Part shown: one piece after another, positions 22,980-36,740 of the stretch
Numbering within the stretch: the stretch's first letter is position 1
Layout: every line of letters starts with the position of its first letter
DNA from: Bolinopsis microptera
Lineage: Eukaryota; Ctenophora; Tentaculata; Lobata; Bolinopsidae
Reading direction: 5' to 3'
Assembly (NCBI RefSeq): GCF_026151205.1
Contig: NC_087080.1
Span: forward strand, 14,083,337-14,147,336
Length of the DNA: 64,000 nt
Translations under genes and position numbers: made by a program
The notes under the pieces: generated by a model
What the model saw: only the letters and a program-made list of their open reading frames with translations
Told to the model about the DNA's origin: nothing
Databases searched by the model: none

Positions 22980-23740
22980 GCTTATAAAACAAGGGGTTTT
23001 GCATAAAAATAAACCATATTGACACGGGGGGCAAGTTGAGTCTGTACGGAACCTAGATTTCAGATCCTTTTTTAAAACTTGCCGAAACGCAAGGTCATCC
23101 ACTATTTTAAAACCCGGGCGGGGCACTAACTCCCTCTACAACTCCAGGACAAATGTTTCATAAATCCCTACCAATTCAAAAAAATATATCCTTGTGTTTG
23201 AAACGCCGTTAGAACTGCCCCTTTTTCCCCTTCAAATCCCCACACCCTCTCGAGTTTCGAAATTTTCCAGGAACTCTCTTAAAAATTTACTAGACCCCGG
23301 TGATTTAAACCCAAGAGGCTTGCATATAATAAAACAAATTGGGACACGGGTGCAGATTTTGAGTCTGTAGGGAAAACCTATAGTTTCAGTTTCCTTTTTA
23401 AAAAATTTTCCCGTCCCGAAAGGGTCACCAATACTTTAGCCCGGAGGCACAAAAAACTCCCCCCTAAAACTCCATGACAAATTTTTTCATATAACAAACC
23501 CAAGTTAAACAAGAAATATCCGGGGTTTTTGAAAAAGGCTGGGTTAGAACTGCTCCTTTCCCTTCAGTTTTCCCCACTTTCCCGGGATTTTTCGTAGCGG
23601 GCCAGAAAAACTCTCTTAAAAAAATTCCCTAGACTGGGTGATTAAAAATCAAGAGGTTTTGAATATAATGAACATTTTGGACACGGGTGCAGAGTTGAGT
23701 CTTTTAGGGGGAACCTAGTAGTTTCATTTTTAATTCACCC
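22980..23740. repeat. Garbled long tandem repeat, period about 325 bp
   Basis: The phrase GACACGGGTGCAG...TTGAGTCT recurs at about 23022, 23342 and 23679, with similar text between occurrences (for example AACTCTCTTAAAAA and CTAGAC). A little over two copies are present. Confidence 0.6.
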
Positions 23741-24421
23741 TGAATTTAAAAAAAAAAAAATTCGCTGAAACTGATTTTTTCTTCAGAACTCAACTTTTTT
23801 GTTTTTTCCCTTTTATTCTACAATTTATCCTCAATGGGTTCAAACACACAAAAACGTAAACCAAAAAAGGGGAATTGAAATTTTTTTGGGGGTTAAGACA
23901 AAGCATGCAAAAATGTTACTTTTAGTAACACATTTTGGGAAAACAACCCCCGCAAAAAAGTAGTTTTTTGGGGGGGTGGTTTTTTATATTTTTAACCTTT
24001 TTAGTTAGTTATTTTATTACACCCGGGGTTTAAAATTTGGTTTTCGATAAAAACAGTATCTTTGAAAACAATTCCCGGGTTGGGGGTTTCGGAAAATTTC
24101 CCTTTTGGGGGTTCCCCTTCCTGTTTAAATAAATTGCAAATTTTGCTACGTATCCAAAACCCCTGTCAAATATAACGATTTTAAAATTTTTTTTTAAATC
24201 CCAAGCTTCCTTTCAGGGGATACCCCTTTTAAACCTGGCAACCCCCCCGCTCATAAAGCTTCCCAAGCTCACAAACAAGTGTCAGCAAGGATAAAGAAGA
24301 TATTCAGGCATTTCTGCACGGGAGCCAATCACAGTTTACCATAAATTAAATTTTGTTTAACATCCTTATAGGTTAATTTATTTACGTTTTCAAACATTTT
24401 CAATTTCATTTCCTTGAATAA

Positions 24422-24595
24422 GGGGTCGTTCACATATTAGGGTAATCACGATGGGGGGGGGGGGGTTTTTCCCCGAAGGGAATTACCCCGGGTTTGTAAT
24501 TTTGACACAATAGCTATGTGGAAAACTGTTTACGGGGGGGGGGGGGGGGAAAAAATTTTCCCCAAAAAGGTGATTACGTAATAGGTAACGCCCCC
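24422..24595. mobile_element. Garbled second copy of the poly-C/G MITE
   Basis: Starts GGGGTCGTTCACATATTA and ends TAACGCCCCC next to TA, with G runs in the core. It is the same family as 15671-15830 but carries the run-lengthening errors of this block. Confidence 0.7.
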
Positions 24596-26799
24596 TAAAT
24601 TTTTTCGGGCCCCCGGGAACACCCAAAAATATTAAATTTTGAAATTTTTCTTTTTTTTTTAGTTTTAAAAAACCGGGGCCCTAAAACTTTCGTCCTCATG
24701 TAAAGGTGGGCTGTTTTAAACCCCATTTTATAATAACATTCTTGAAAAATTTCCAAAAATCGCCATCGAATTTAAAAATTTTAAGCACCCCAATAATGAT
24801 TTTGGGGATTTGAGTTGTAATTGTACCCCATAGCATAACAGGGGGCCCTTTGGGGAAACTTTTTTAAAAACCCTTTAACTTTTTAAAAAGTAACGCAGGG
24901 TGGTATTTTGGGACACAAATCATTTTGTTAAAGCAAAGGGCGGAGGGGAAATCAAATTTATGCACCTAATAAACCCCTAATAGCACCCCCGGTAGTCAAA
25001 ACCCCAGCAAACCCCAAAACCATTTTGCATTTGGCAACGCTTTTTAAATTTTTCCCAAGGGAAACGTTAAAAAAGTACAAAAAAAAACCCAATAATTTGA
25101 AAAATTAAAGGAAAATGGCGGAGGGCGAAACAAATAAACCATAACTTTCTCCACTAGTCAGAGAGCGCTGTTTTCCAACAAGTAAAGAAAAAAAGAGACC
25201 CATCAAGGAGAGCTCGGAAAGGAACGGGAAAAAATTGGGACCAAGGTTGCTCGATTGGGGGGGCGGGGGGTGATCCCCCTTCGTGCCCCGACCAGGGAAA
25301 GGGGTAGTCCCCGGAGACCCCAAGAAAGGGGGGGAAAACAAAAATACCTATCAAGGAAAATATGGCACCTAGAGAGCCCGGTTCAAAATAAACTTTCTGG
25401 ATCGGGGGGGTTTCAACACACACGCCTTTTGTGGGGTTTTTTTTTAAATTCGGGGTTTTTGGTAATGGAAATTTTTTTTAAAGCATATTTTTGATCAGTT
25501 TTAATTGTAAATCGAATAAAATTTGGGGACTCGTACCTATTTTTTCCCAATAAAAATTGTACTACTTTTGGGAAGTAATAACAGTTTTAAGAGCAACACG
25601 AAGCTGACGATCTTGCGAAAAAGACAAAAAAATTTCCCGGGATTATTTTAATTAGCCCTGTTTGGGAAATTTAAGAAAACCACAGCTTTTCACACTGCCC
25701 AGGTTTGAATTTCCCAGGGATCAAAGTTATTTCCCAAAACCAAATTTCCTAAATTCCCCTTAATTTTGGGGAATCGGGGGGAAAGCTGGCCCCCGGGCCC
25801 CGGGACAGGGTTCGGCACGAAATTTAAACTAAATTGAATGATTTTACATCTTAGTTCCACTTTTTATATTAAATCAAAAAAGAGGGGAAAAAAGAAGTTT
25901 TCCGTTTATGAAAATTGTAAGGGAACCTTTAAACGATTAATTTGGGGTCAACGAAACCTGTACTCTTGTTTGCCCGGATCAATACGAATTTTTTGGATGA
26001 AAGGGGTTGGGATGCCCTTTGTTTTTCAGAAAAGTATTGTAAAAAAAAAAAATAAACCCGGGTTTTTTTGTGGTAATTTTCCCAAAACTTATTGCGGTTT
26101 TTTTATATTTTTAAAACCTACATATTTAAAAATTTGGAAGGGCACCACTCAAAAACCAGCAAAAGTTTCCCACACAGGGTTCCACAGAAATTTAGTTTAT
26201 GTGGGACATTTAGAATTTCTGAATAAAAATTTTTTAAACCCAGCACAAAGTAAAAAAAACCCTTTTTAAAAACTTCTTTCAAGAGGATCCTCCCCCCAAA
26301 AATCACCCTTTTGTTCGTGCGGGCTATTTTTAAAAATATAGATCAAGAAATAAGTAATTTTCATATCAAGATCAGCTTTAATCATGGCCCTGCAGGGGGT
26401 CGATATTTTTGGTTTGGGAAAACCAAAATTTAAGCGTTTAAAACTTTAAACGAAATAAATATTTTTTTTTAATGCTTAAAATTAAATTAGGTGGGTAGAA
26501 AGCCAGAAATTGTTTGGGCGAAAAATTTTTAAATTACTCGGGAATGAGAAAAAGAAAAACCCAAGGAAAAAAATTTTTTGGATTTACACATTTTTAATTA
26601 AACGAAACGGTTACCCTTTGGTCCCCAAAAATTAAATTTAAAAGTTATAGGTACGGGTGCAAATAATCATAAAAACAAAAGATTTGTTTCTTTAAATGAG
26701 AAATCCATCGATCCTGCAAAATTTGGGTTTGTTTTGGGGGGATTATTAAACTTTTTTGGGTTTCCCTAGGGGTGACTGAAATCCCGGGAAATGGGGCCC

Positions 26800-26905
26800 C
26801 GTAGGGTTCCCGGGAAAGGTGGCCTATGGGGGCCGGGTATGGTGGCCAAATGGGGGGCCGAAATGGGGGCCCCGTATGGGGGCCGTATGGGGGGCCGGGT
26901 TTTAT
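26800..26905. repeat. GC-rich short repeat (GGGGCCGTATGG-like)
   Basis: Units close to CCGTATGGGGG recur about eight times. Their exact form is lost in the poor-quality block. Confidence 0.45.
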
Positions 26906-28659
26906 GATCAAAATACCTCCCATAATGAGTATTTTTTCATTGTTAAAAATGAAAGGTTTTTTTTCCCACATCAAAAAACTTTTCATATAAAAAAAAAATG
27001 TGCCTACTAAGTTTTCAGGGGTTTTTTAAAATTTAATATCCCTACATTGTATGAATAAAATTTTCTGGCGACGGAAAAAGCTTTTTTTGGGCGTTAGGGA
27101 GAGGGGAATAGATAAATGTATATTATATATTGAATCCAGAATGTACAGTTTTTAAAAGATATATTAAATATCGACCCCTATAATGCACGTTTTAACTAGT
27201 TAGCTATATACCTAAATATAGTTTTATAACTAGTTAGGGGTTCAATTTTTACGGGCATTCACTTTTGAACGACTTCCCTGGGTTTTGTATTATTTTTAGG
27301 GTTATTTATTTAATAAACCCAAATTTATTGGGGTTTTATAAAGGGCCCCTTTATTTAAATTTTATCTAGTTTTCAAAAAACGCCGTGTTTTTTTTACCTA
27401 CACAAGAAACATTTCCCCCCCGTGTTTTGAAAATTCCATTTTTTTTTTTTCGTACTCTTATTTTTGCATTAAAACCCCAAAACCTTACCCAAAAATAAGA
27501 CATTTGGGTTTGTTGCACTTTCTGCCCTTTAAAGTTAAATCAGTTCGATTTTTGATAGTAACATTTTGTCCACTTTGACAAACGTTAAATATATTTACAG
27601 TTTTAAAAAAAACTTAAAATCTCAGCGCATTTCTTTTAAAAATTTTTAGTAATATTTAAAATTACTTAAGCTACCGGGCACTGCCCACCTTTCACAATTT
27701 TCCCCAAGCGTATGAGACACCAGCAACATAAAAATTACATTTTTTGTGGTCAACCCAAAAAGGGCTCCAGAATCACGACGTGGGTGCATGAGAAACTGTA
27801 AATATCCCTCAATATTAGAATACGGTATCCCGCACCCCCAAACCAAAGGGAAACCCAAACATCAAAATTTTAAAAGATTTAAAAACGGGACCTAAATGGG
27901 CGCGGCAAAATCTTTAAAAAAATGCTTTTCCCCTTTTCCCCCAAAATAACACTCCCCCTATATCTCGCAGCCTTTAAATCCCCCCCGGTTTTTTATTCCC
28001 CCTCCCCAAAAATACACAATATCTAATTAAACCCCTCCGTGTTAAAACCCGACCAGTCACTATCCTTTCCCCCTCCCACTGATTAATATGATTGACAGGG
28101 CTGATGGTTATTTTGCACGATTTCCCTTTGGGAAACCATAAATCACAGGGTTTTAGGAAAAGAAAAGATGAAAAGTGTTCCCACATATATCCACCAATCA
28201 AAAATACCCAAAGTTTGCACAATGGGGACATTAGCACCCCTCTGGGTTTTATTATTTGCAATAGGGCTAGTGAAAAACCGCCCCCCATATCGGGTTGGCC
28301 TGGCAGGGGGGTTGGCAATAGGGGGTTAATAAACCTGCAGGCTCTTTTCAAAGGGGGTTTTTTCCAGTACAGGGACTTTTCCCTTTGTCTATATGCTCGG
28401 GGTCCCTTACACACTTAAACTGTTTACCGGGCGAATCGCATTTTTTTGGCGGAAAGGGCCGGATAAAGGGGGGGGGAATTTTCCGAAATAAAATGGGCTT
28501 TGGGAAACCCCGCCCCATAAAGTGAACCGGGCCCTCTTTTAAACAATAAGCAAATTTGGGAAATTTTTTCGATCGGAAACTCGTTTGACAAATTTCGTTT
28601 TTTACATTTTGATTGGGGTTTTAAATTTTACCTCTTTAACGGGGTACTAAATTTTCCCT

Positions 28660-29480
28660 TTCTATTTACCCGTATGGGGGTGCGGTAAAATGCGCCTTGC
28701 ATTAAACCCCTAGTTGGGGGGTAAAATGCCCTTGCATTTAAACCCCTATGGGGTGCGGTAAAATGCGCCTTGGCCTATTTACCCGTTTGTTCCCTAAAAT
28801 GCCCTTGGGTAATTTTCCCGTTGTGTGGGGGTAGAATGCCCTCTAAAATTTTCCCTATTTTGCGGGGAAAAGCCCCTTTTTCTTAATTTACCCGTATGGG
28901 CGGTAAAATGCGCCTTGCTTTTTTACCCGTATTGTGCTTTAAAAAGCGCCTTGGGTATTGACCCTATGTGGGGTAAAATGCGCCCTTTCTATTACCCGTA
29001 TGTGTTGCGGGGAAAAGGGGCCTTGCTTTAACCCCCTATGTGTGCGGTAAAATTGGGGCCTTTTTCCAAATTTTCCCGTAAGGGGTAAAGGTTTAAAATT
29101 TCCCCTTGCAATTTAAACCCCTATGTGTGCGGTAGAATTGGCCCTTTCATTTTTCCCCCTTTTGTGTGCGGTAAAATGCGCCCTTGGGTATTTACCCGGA
29201 AAGTTTGCGGGTTTAAAAAGCCCTGCTATTTACCCCCTATGTGTGCGGTAAAAAGCGCCCCTTTCAATTTTTCCCCTATTGTGTGCGGTAAAATGCGCCT
29301 TGCTATTTTACCCCTAGGGGTTTTTGGGGAAAATGCGCCTTGCAATTTTCCCTATGGTGCGGTAAAAAGCCCTTGCTATTTAAACCCAAGTTGCGGTAAA
29401 ATTCGCCTTGCAATTTTTCCCTTGTGTTTCGTTAAAATGCGCCTTTTTCTATTTTCCCGTATGTGTGCGAAAAATGCGCC
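28660..29480. repeat. Garbled tandem repeat, unit about 36-37 bp, roughly 20 copies
   Basis: The recurring consensus is close to GTGTGCGGTAAAATGCGCCT followed by TGCTATTTACCCCTAT. Each unit is distorted differently, as expected if a uniform satellite were read with a high error rate. Confidence 0.75.
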
Positions 29481-31712
29481 TGGTTTTTTTATGTAAGGGG
29501 TTTGTCGTTATGAAGGAGAATTGGCGGTAGAGGGAAAACCCCCCTTTTATTTTTTCCATCACCTTTGATCGCTCCTGGACGACCCGAAGGGGGTGGATAA
29601 ATGTCGCTGAGGTCAGCCGACGTTTTGAAACCGGGCCATTTTCCATTGATAATAACACGTACGGGGCCCCGGGGTTTAAAACAACAACGGTAAAAAGCGG
29701 AAAATTTTGAGCTGCTCAGTCCCTTTTTCAACCAAAAACATGTTCCCAAGGAAACTTAAAACCCTCCGATGTAGCTTTGGGAGCAAAGTTAGAAAGGGTC
29801 ATTTTTTAATTAAACCATCCCTTTCGCTAACTACTGCCAAGTTCTGCTTGGGATTTTTCCCAGGGTTGATTTGTTACTTATCAGAAAAAAGAGAGAGAGA
29901 GACTTCCCGGGCTTTTTAAAGGGGGTACCTAACATCAAAAAAAATTTCCATTTTTTAAAAGTTTTTTACTTGTGGCTACGAAAGGGTTTTAAAAGGGACC
30001 TTTACTCGACCATTCGGGGTAACCCCTAGTTTTACACTCCTCAGGGTTAACCTTTTTTTGTGGGCACATTAAATCACTTTTTCCCCAGAGTAAAAACAAA
30101 AAACCCTACTTTTAATTGGCAGGGTTTTTGGATAAACTTTAAAACGTTTCAATTTTTTTAGTTTTTTATGGATAGACATTTGACTTTAAAAAAAACCAAA
30201 ATTTAAAAGAAACAATTAGGGAATGGGTAACACCCTGCCCCACTCTGTTAAACCCCAAAACACGGGCCCTGCCGACTTTGTTTTCCCGTCCCCCGGGGCC
30301 CCCCCATTCCCTTCTGTAAAAACACCCCACCAAGGGACTTTAAGGTAAGGGCCACTGGTTAACCGTCCCAAAAATCCCCCATTTTAAATTTTACCCCCAA
30401 AAACCCCCCCGATTCTTTCTCTCTCCACAAGGGCTTCCCCAAGGGCCCCATCCCCCTTATTTTAAAATACTTCTCGCACTCTTCGCCAGGGAACCGGATC
30501 CCGGGCCCAATAGCCGACTAGAAGCCAACCCAAAGCCAACCATTTCCCCCCTTAGCAAACCCCCCGGCCTTGTGGTATTCTGGGCCCGGCCATATGGTTT
30601 TAAATAATTTCCCTTTTCTCCCGTACCGTGTGGTGTGGGAATGGTGGTTTCTTTTAAATCTGTTTTACACGTTAGATTTTTATTGGGGCGACTGGGCCTG
30701 ATCTCTGGGGTGACTGCCAAAAACTGCTTTCGAAAGATAGGTTTAGGGTGGGTTAGGGGTTTCAGCTACGCCAAAAGGTAAAACAAACTTGGGATATTTC
30801 TTGGGGAAATTTTTGTAAAAAAAACCCGGGTTTTTGGGTGTTGTAATTTTCAGCTCCGCTGGGGAAAGATTTTAGAAGTAAATTGGGGGATTTCAAGGAA
30901 GGGGCCCTGGCGGTGTTTGGGGTTTGGGAATTTTGGGAGGGTTTAAAAAACTTTTGGGGATTTGAAAGGTTTCTACTTTTTAATCTTCCACAAAAATGCA
31001 AAACACAAAGAAAAAATTTAAAGTTGTTTTTGATCATCTAAGGCTTTTAAATTTATTTCCCCCCGAAAAATATTTTATTATTCCACAAAGCGAAACGGCC
31101 CAAAATAACTTTACGGGGGGATGGGGGCCGGTGGTGTGAGTGCTAAAATCACGGCAAAAAAAATCAAGGAAAAAATTACAATGAAATTTGCATTTTCATC
31201 TTGAAAACAAGCAAAAAAATTTATGCCCTTTATAAAAAAATATTTTAAAAAATTGGGATTATCAAAATTAGTCCCAAAATCACTCCAAAGGGTATATTTC
31301 TCTCTTTTGGGGAAAAAACCCCCATGGTTTGGTAGGTGTTTTCTAAGAAACACCCGTTTTTTCTCTATAAGAAACAGGGAAGAAATTTATAGGGACACAG
31401 TAGGGAAAAGAAATAAAGGGACACTGTTTCTTTTAAATCTGAAATTTTTCAGGTGTTTTACCCTTTTAGAAAACCCTTTTTCTTCCCTTTTTGTACCCTT
31501 TTAACCCGGGGTTTTTCAAAAACAACAAATTTTTAAAATTGTACTTTGGAACAGAGGAGTCCGGGGGGGGTCCCCATTTTTTTTAGTATTAAAATTTTAA
31601 AAGTCTGCCCACCCGGGGGGGGGACGGGAAATTAAAAAGCTAAAATCTAATTTAACATGGTTTGAATTGGGGCGGGAAAATTGGGAATAAAAGTATTTTT
31701 TGAATATTGGGA

Positions 31713-32504
31713 CAGGGGGGGCCAAAAGTTCCCGTGGGCATCCCTTGGGTTAATAGCCGGGGCCTTGAGTGCCCAAATTTAAAAAATTCTTTTTTGGGGA
31801 AAGACTTACTTAAAAATCACCGGGGGCGAGGAATTTGGGCAAATCGAAAAAAATTTGAGTTCATTTGTTTCAAATGAAGGTTTATTTTTTTTTCATTTAT
31901 TTGATAGTTTGGATAGTCGGGCTCAAGCAAATTTTTTTTAATCGTGGGTTTTGGGCCCTTCAAAATTTAATTTTTTCCCCGAAAAAATTTGAACTTTAAC
32001 TTTTTCAGTTTAAAACCCAGATAAAGAAGCTAACGAGTTTAAATTTATTTCGTTTGGGCAGGGGGGAATGGTTTAAACCCCAAACACGTTGGGAAAAGGT
32101 AAACCACCCGTTAAAAAATTATGGGAATTGTTTTTAAAGGGGTTGTGTCACGGTGTCCACATAATTTACCCATCAATTTTGTTTTAAAGAGAACAGAAAA
32201 GCTTTATAACCTTTGGGCCCTTTCTAACCGTTTTTCCTCATGTTTTCCCAAAACATGTGCAATAAATTTTTAAATTTGGCCTTCCGCATGTTTCAAAGAA
32301 AAAAATATGGGTGTTTTAATAATTGAATGGGGGGGTCTAAAAAATTTGGGAAAATTTTAAATCTTTGGCCCACGGAAAACCTCAACCCCGTAATTCCCGT
32401 AAGGGCCCTCTGCAAAGCAACAGCTCCCCAAATATAAAACACGGCCCGGGGCTATTTAAGGGGCCCAAAGTATGCCCACCTGGCTTTTTCCGGGGCCCCC
32501 CCTG
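31713..32504. mobile_element. Garbled copy of the mariner-like MITE seen at 50268
   Basis: Begins CAGGGGGGGCCAAAAGTTCC and ends CCGGGGCCCCCCCTG. Inner landmarks keep the order of the clean copy (GAGTGCCCAA, TTTATTTGATAGTTT, ATTATGGGAATTGTT, GTGTCACGGTGTC, CTCATGTTTTC, CTCTGCAAAGCAA). It is 792 bp against 767 bp in the clean copy. Confidence 0.8.
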
Positions 32505-34230
32505 TACTATTTAAAAAAAATTTTAAAAAAAAAGAACAGGGGAACCCGGGAAAACCGGGAAATTTTTCACTTTAAAACCTTTGCATTGATTCCCGGCCCG
32601 GGAACCAAAAGTAATCTATTTATTTGCATATTCGGTTTTTTGCCGCTGGAAATTGATTTTAATCCATACCGTGTCGGGGTTTAAAAATTGGGTTTCGCCC
32701 CCCTCACAGTATTCAAAAACGAAAATTTAAGGGGGAAACTAGTCAGGGGGTTTTCCCAGTTTCAGGGGTTTTTTTTTTTTGTCAAACAAATTTTTAGGTA
32801 AAACCCATTTAAACCCAAAATATACATTCAATTAAAAATTAGTTTTTCATCGTGCTGGCAAGGGGGCGGGCCGGGTTTTTTGGGTTTTCCTTTACCCTTA
32901 TACAGTATTAATTTTAGGGGTCCCTTTTTCCCGTTTATGCAGTCGAATTAATGTTTATTTTTCGGGCCCATTGAAAGGGTTTTTGAAGAGCTTAAAAAAG
33001 GGGTTGATTAAAACTTTCATACAATTTCTCGGTGTAAATTTAAAGTTTTTCCCCATCAAGCCCATGTGAGGGTTTTTTTTCAAAATATATATTGTTTGGA
33101 GGGGTACATCCTAAAGTTTTTATCAATATCAAACCCAAAAATGCTATTAAAAATGCAGGGGGGGCAAAAAATCTTTGGTTTGTTCAAGAAAAAAGAGCAG
33201 ACCGTGGGATTTTCCCTTTTTGAAAAATTTAGAAAAGGGAAATTTTTTGCAACGGTGACTGAGAACCCTTTTTCCCCTTTTACCTAGCACTGAAAAAACC
33301 AAAAAAAGTCCCGATCACTAATGAGGACCCATAAAATCTCAAAAGAAAAATGGTCCCGTAGTTTTTGCCAATTTCCCCGAGAGGGGAACATTTGAATGCG
33401 GGGGCGTGGGTAAATTTTTACTCTGACTTAATAATGCCGTTTTCCCCCCACTTTCAGTTGTTTTTTTTTCCCCAATTCCCTCAAGCATTGGGGGAAATTT
33501 AATTGCAAAATAATAAAAAAGTGCAATTCCAGAATGACATAGACCCGGCCCTTTCCCAAATTTTCCTTGCAATAAATTGGGGGAAATTTTTGTTGGGGTA
33601 GAAAAATTAAAAAAACGCTACGAAAGGGATATCTTTGCCAAAACCCCGAAATGGGTTTCTTTTGACTTTTAAACAATAAACCTATCCCGTTTAGGTTTGG
33701 GGGGGAAGGTGGCACGAAAATTAGGTATAGGGTTTTTAGTAACCTTTGAAAATATAGGGCATAAACGTGATGCATTTAAAACCCCTTAAACGGTCATTCT
33801 ATTAACACAGTTTTCAAATTTTTTTTAATTACTACAAATTATTCAATTAAATCCCCTGGGAAAATTTCTTAAATTGGTTTGCAAAAACCCCCCCCCCCCC
33901 CCCCCCCCCCCCATGTTTTCAAAAGATTAACGACAGGGGGAGGGGATTGAAAAACACACGTGCCCGGGAAAATAATACCCCTTTAGTGGGGGCGCAAGTT
34001 GGGAGATCTTATCTTTAAACGTGATCATCAAAAATTTCCCCCTGGGATTTTGCAAAATACGAAATCACGGTAAAGTTGGGGCCCTTGGGGAGACCTTGAG
34101 TTCCAATTCCATTACTCTTCAAACCGGGGGGGGCCCCAGAAAGATATTGGGGAATTCTCTTAAAATCGGGGAAATTTGGGGCAACCCTTTATTCCTTTTT
34201 GGGTCGGGGAAAAGGGGGGAGGCACAATTT

Positions 34231-36740
34231 ATGTTAATTATTTATTTCAAGTTCGGTTCGCTTTGAATTTACATGTCTAGTCAGTCAACTTTAGGCGGTC
34301 AGAAATCAGAATTAACATGATTTTAAACCGCCATAACTAGAGTACGTGCATCTTTGTCGTCCTTAGATAATTTTAATTATTCCGCTGCCTGTCCGCTTTT
34401 CTAAGTGATATTTAACTTTAAGTATAAGAATTCGCTTTGTACATTTTTAGACTTGCTAGGTATTTAGGTTTATTAAAGTGAAACACATACCATGGAGCCT
34501 ACGTAGTTCGTTCTTATCACCACTCACACTGCCTGAAATTAAGTTATTTCAGTGAAGTACGAGACCTTCAGAGCATGAATTGACTCGTAAATAAAACATT
34601 CATAATTTAAGAAACATAACTTAATACGACACATAATTGAGCTGCAAACCTTATAGTCCAACCCCAAACCTGTCTCTAAATCTACATTTTAATCTAAGGA
34701 AACTGACATACTGTGGTGGTAATATGTTGTCACTCAGGGTAACATTGTTCTTTAAGAGGTTAATATCTGCTCTGAAACTTCTGAGACTTCTGAGAGCAGT
34801 GTCACCGGCAGACCGGGCAAATTCGTAAATTGCCATAAGGGAAACTAATTCTTATACTTTGATATTCTTACCTATCGAACTACACCGCTCTATACTTCAC
34901 TTAATTAAAATTTATCTAAAGCGACAATTAATTAATGCAATAAGCTGCCTGTCCTTAACCTTGATAATGATATATCTACCCAGCGACTTAAAGCATCCCA
35001 AACTCGTCAATCTGGCTGTGACAATTAGCATTTAGCACAGTGATAATCCCTAAAGAGAGGTCTGTCTAGTGTTTAGTTAGCACTGAAGGTAAACGTGAGC
35101 TCCTCCCTCCCTGTTTAGTTACCCTCCATTTCTCTACTTTTACTCCTGCTTAGTTACTCTCCATTTCTCTACTTTTACTCCTGCTTTGTTAGAAATACAT
35201 GTTCTCTAGATAGAAGAGAATTGTAGATTATTTAGTATTTATATTTAGGAGCAGAGGCAACATATAACTGCGGTAATATTTTGCAAATAGTGGGATTCCG
35301 CCCCTGCCTCAAAGTTTTTATGTGCGGCACATTTGGAGACAAAAAACGCCACAATTAAGCTAAATAATTCGCCAAATTTGCAGCCTTGAGGTACTCTCAG
35401 GTTGAATTATTCAACAGCGTAGTGTATAAAGTGTTGCCTTTCACGATTGTTGAGTTTAACATAACAAATAACTTGCAAGGTTAATGTCTTACACATTGAT
35501 TACTGCGGATGTTGAACTGGGAACATATGACTGAGGCAGTGTATTCAGTATTGTATCTTTCAACATTTCAACATTATATTCCAATACAGAGTGTGTATAA
35601 AGTGTATCATGAATAAAGTGACTCGACTTCAATTCAATGAGGATCACGATCCAGGATTCACCTTCTTTTCTTTTCATTCTATATCAATTAGCTATACTTA
35701 TAGTATTGAAAGTTGCTACATTGTCAACTTGCCATCTGATAATGTGTATTCCTTATTTTTTAAATTAATCTTTCCGGTGTTTTTGATGTTACGTCATGAA
35801 AAACGTTTGACCCTAACCATGGTTATGGGCATTTCGATCATATCTCATTGTTGGTGTACACAGCAGTACCAAGTGCACAAATCTGATAGAACGAATAACG
35901 GCCGATCGCGATGGTGCGATAAAGTGCGGTATTAAGCCATAATGCAAATCCACATATACCGCCTCTGTAAAAAACACTATACGAGACAAAGTGTGGAGAA
36001 GTAGAAGAGTAACTTTCATAAGGTATTGGTCACAAGGTGAACGGCTAACTACGCTTAAGCTGTAACTAGCTTACCACATTACACTAAAGCAATAAAAATA
36101 ACTATACAGTATCCGTGTCTAACTGGGTTTTTAACTACATCTGATCTGAACTGACTGTCGTAAGAGTTTGTTATATAGCTGCAACTATTCGTATTATTGA
36201 AGTCTTAGCTGGAATTAGGTGGTCAACACCGGGCTCGTAATGTAAGATAATGATGTTTCTTCGAGAAATATTGTGCGAAACAAACGATTTATTTCAAACC
36301 ATCTAAATATAAAGATATAAAACTTATTAAATGTTACAATTGAGTGCTTCATAAGTCTAAGGTCAAAACATCGCTGTAACTAAGGCCAGTATTGTCTTTG
36401 TCATATTATACTAGGTCATGGGTACAGATCAAATATATTGCTTAGGAATAAAATTGTACAGTATTTACTGTTGTCTGTAGTCTACTCTTTCGTCTCTTAA
36501 GGTGCGTCCTTCACATATTTTCATGGAAAATGAATGGAAAACTAATTCAATGACAGCTGCAGATCTTCACCTAGCATTAGCAATAGGCAGCATTATTTAT
36601 GCTAAAGCGCCAATTACCATTTCTTGCAGTTGCACCGCCCTTGTGATCACAGTTTGTATGAAGATTGAAGTACATAACGTGCTCTTGCTCATATGTGACA
36701 TTATCGATAGATTAATTTGGCAGTAAACATATGGATAATA
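34231..36740. other. Intergenic, no gene recognised
   Basis: Sequence quality is normal again. A 41-bp direct duplication (CTCCATTTCTCTACTTTTAC core) lies at about 35127-35195. CAGAGGCAACATATAACTGC at 35252 and the reversed end CAGAGGCGGTATATGTGG at 35967 could mark a 716-bp hAT-like element, but no target duplication was found. A 61-codon minus-strand frame at 34651-34836 has a protein-like composition but no recognised domain or splice partner. Confidence 0.4.

Larger units (their letters stand above)
18650..34230. other. Low-accuracy sequence block, about 15.6 kb, homopolymer-inflated
   Basis: Single-base runs of A, T, G and C are lengthened throughout, and neighbouring bases are often replaced by copies of the adjoining base. 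No exon, RNA gene or undamaged repeat can be read. The mariner-like copy 31713-32504 can be aligned by eye to the clean copy 50268-51034. The differences are run lengthening plus smearing of short words into runs, not normal point divergence. The element at 24422-24595 is similarly a smeared form of 15671-15830. I treat all ORFs here as meaningless. The edges are approximate. Confidence 0.85.

Noticed and set aside
18853-33775. Dozens of ORFs of 60-146 codons in the run-inflated block
   Set aside because: They are rich in P, G, F and K from homopolymers, show no domain, and lie in sequence shown to be unreliable by the two repeat controls.
34651-34836. 61-codon minus-strand ORF starting MAIYEFARSAGDTALRSLRS
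   Set aside because: Composition is plausible, but no family, conserved motif, poly(A) signal or exon partner could be identified.
35252-35967. Possible hAT element with CAGAGGC ends
   Set aside because: The ends match for only about seven bases before diverging, and there is no 8-bp target duplication. Kept only as a note in the interval entry.
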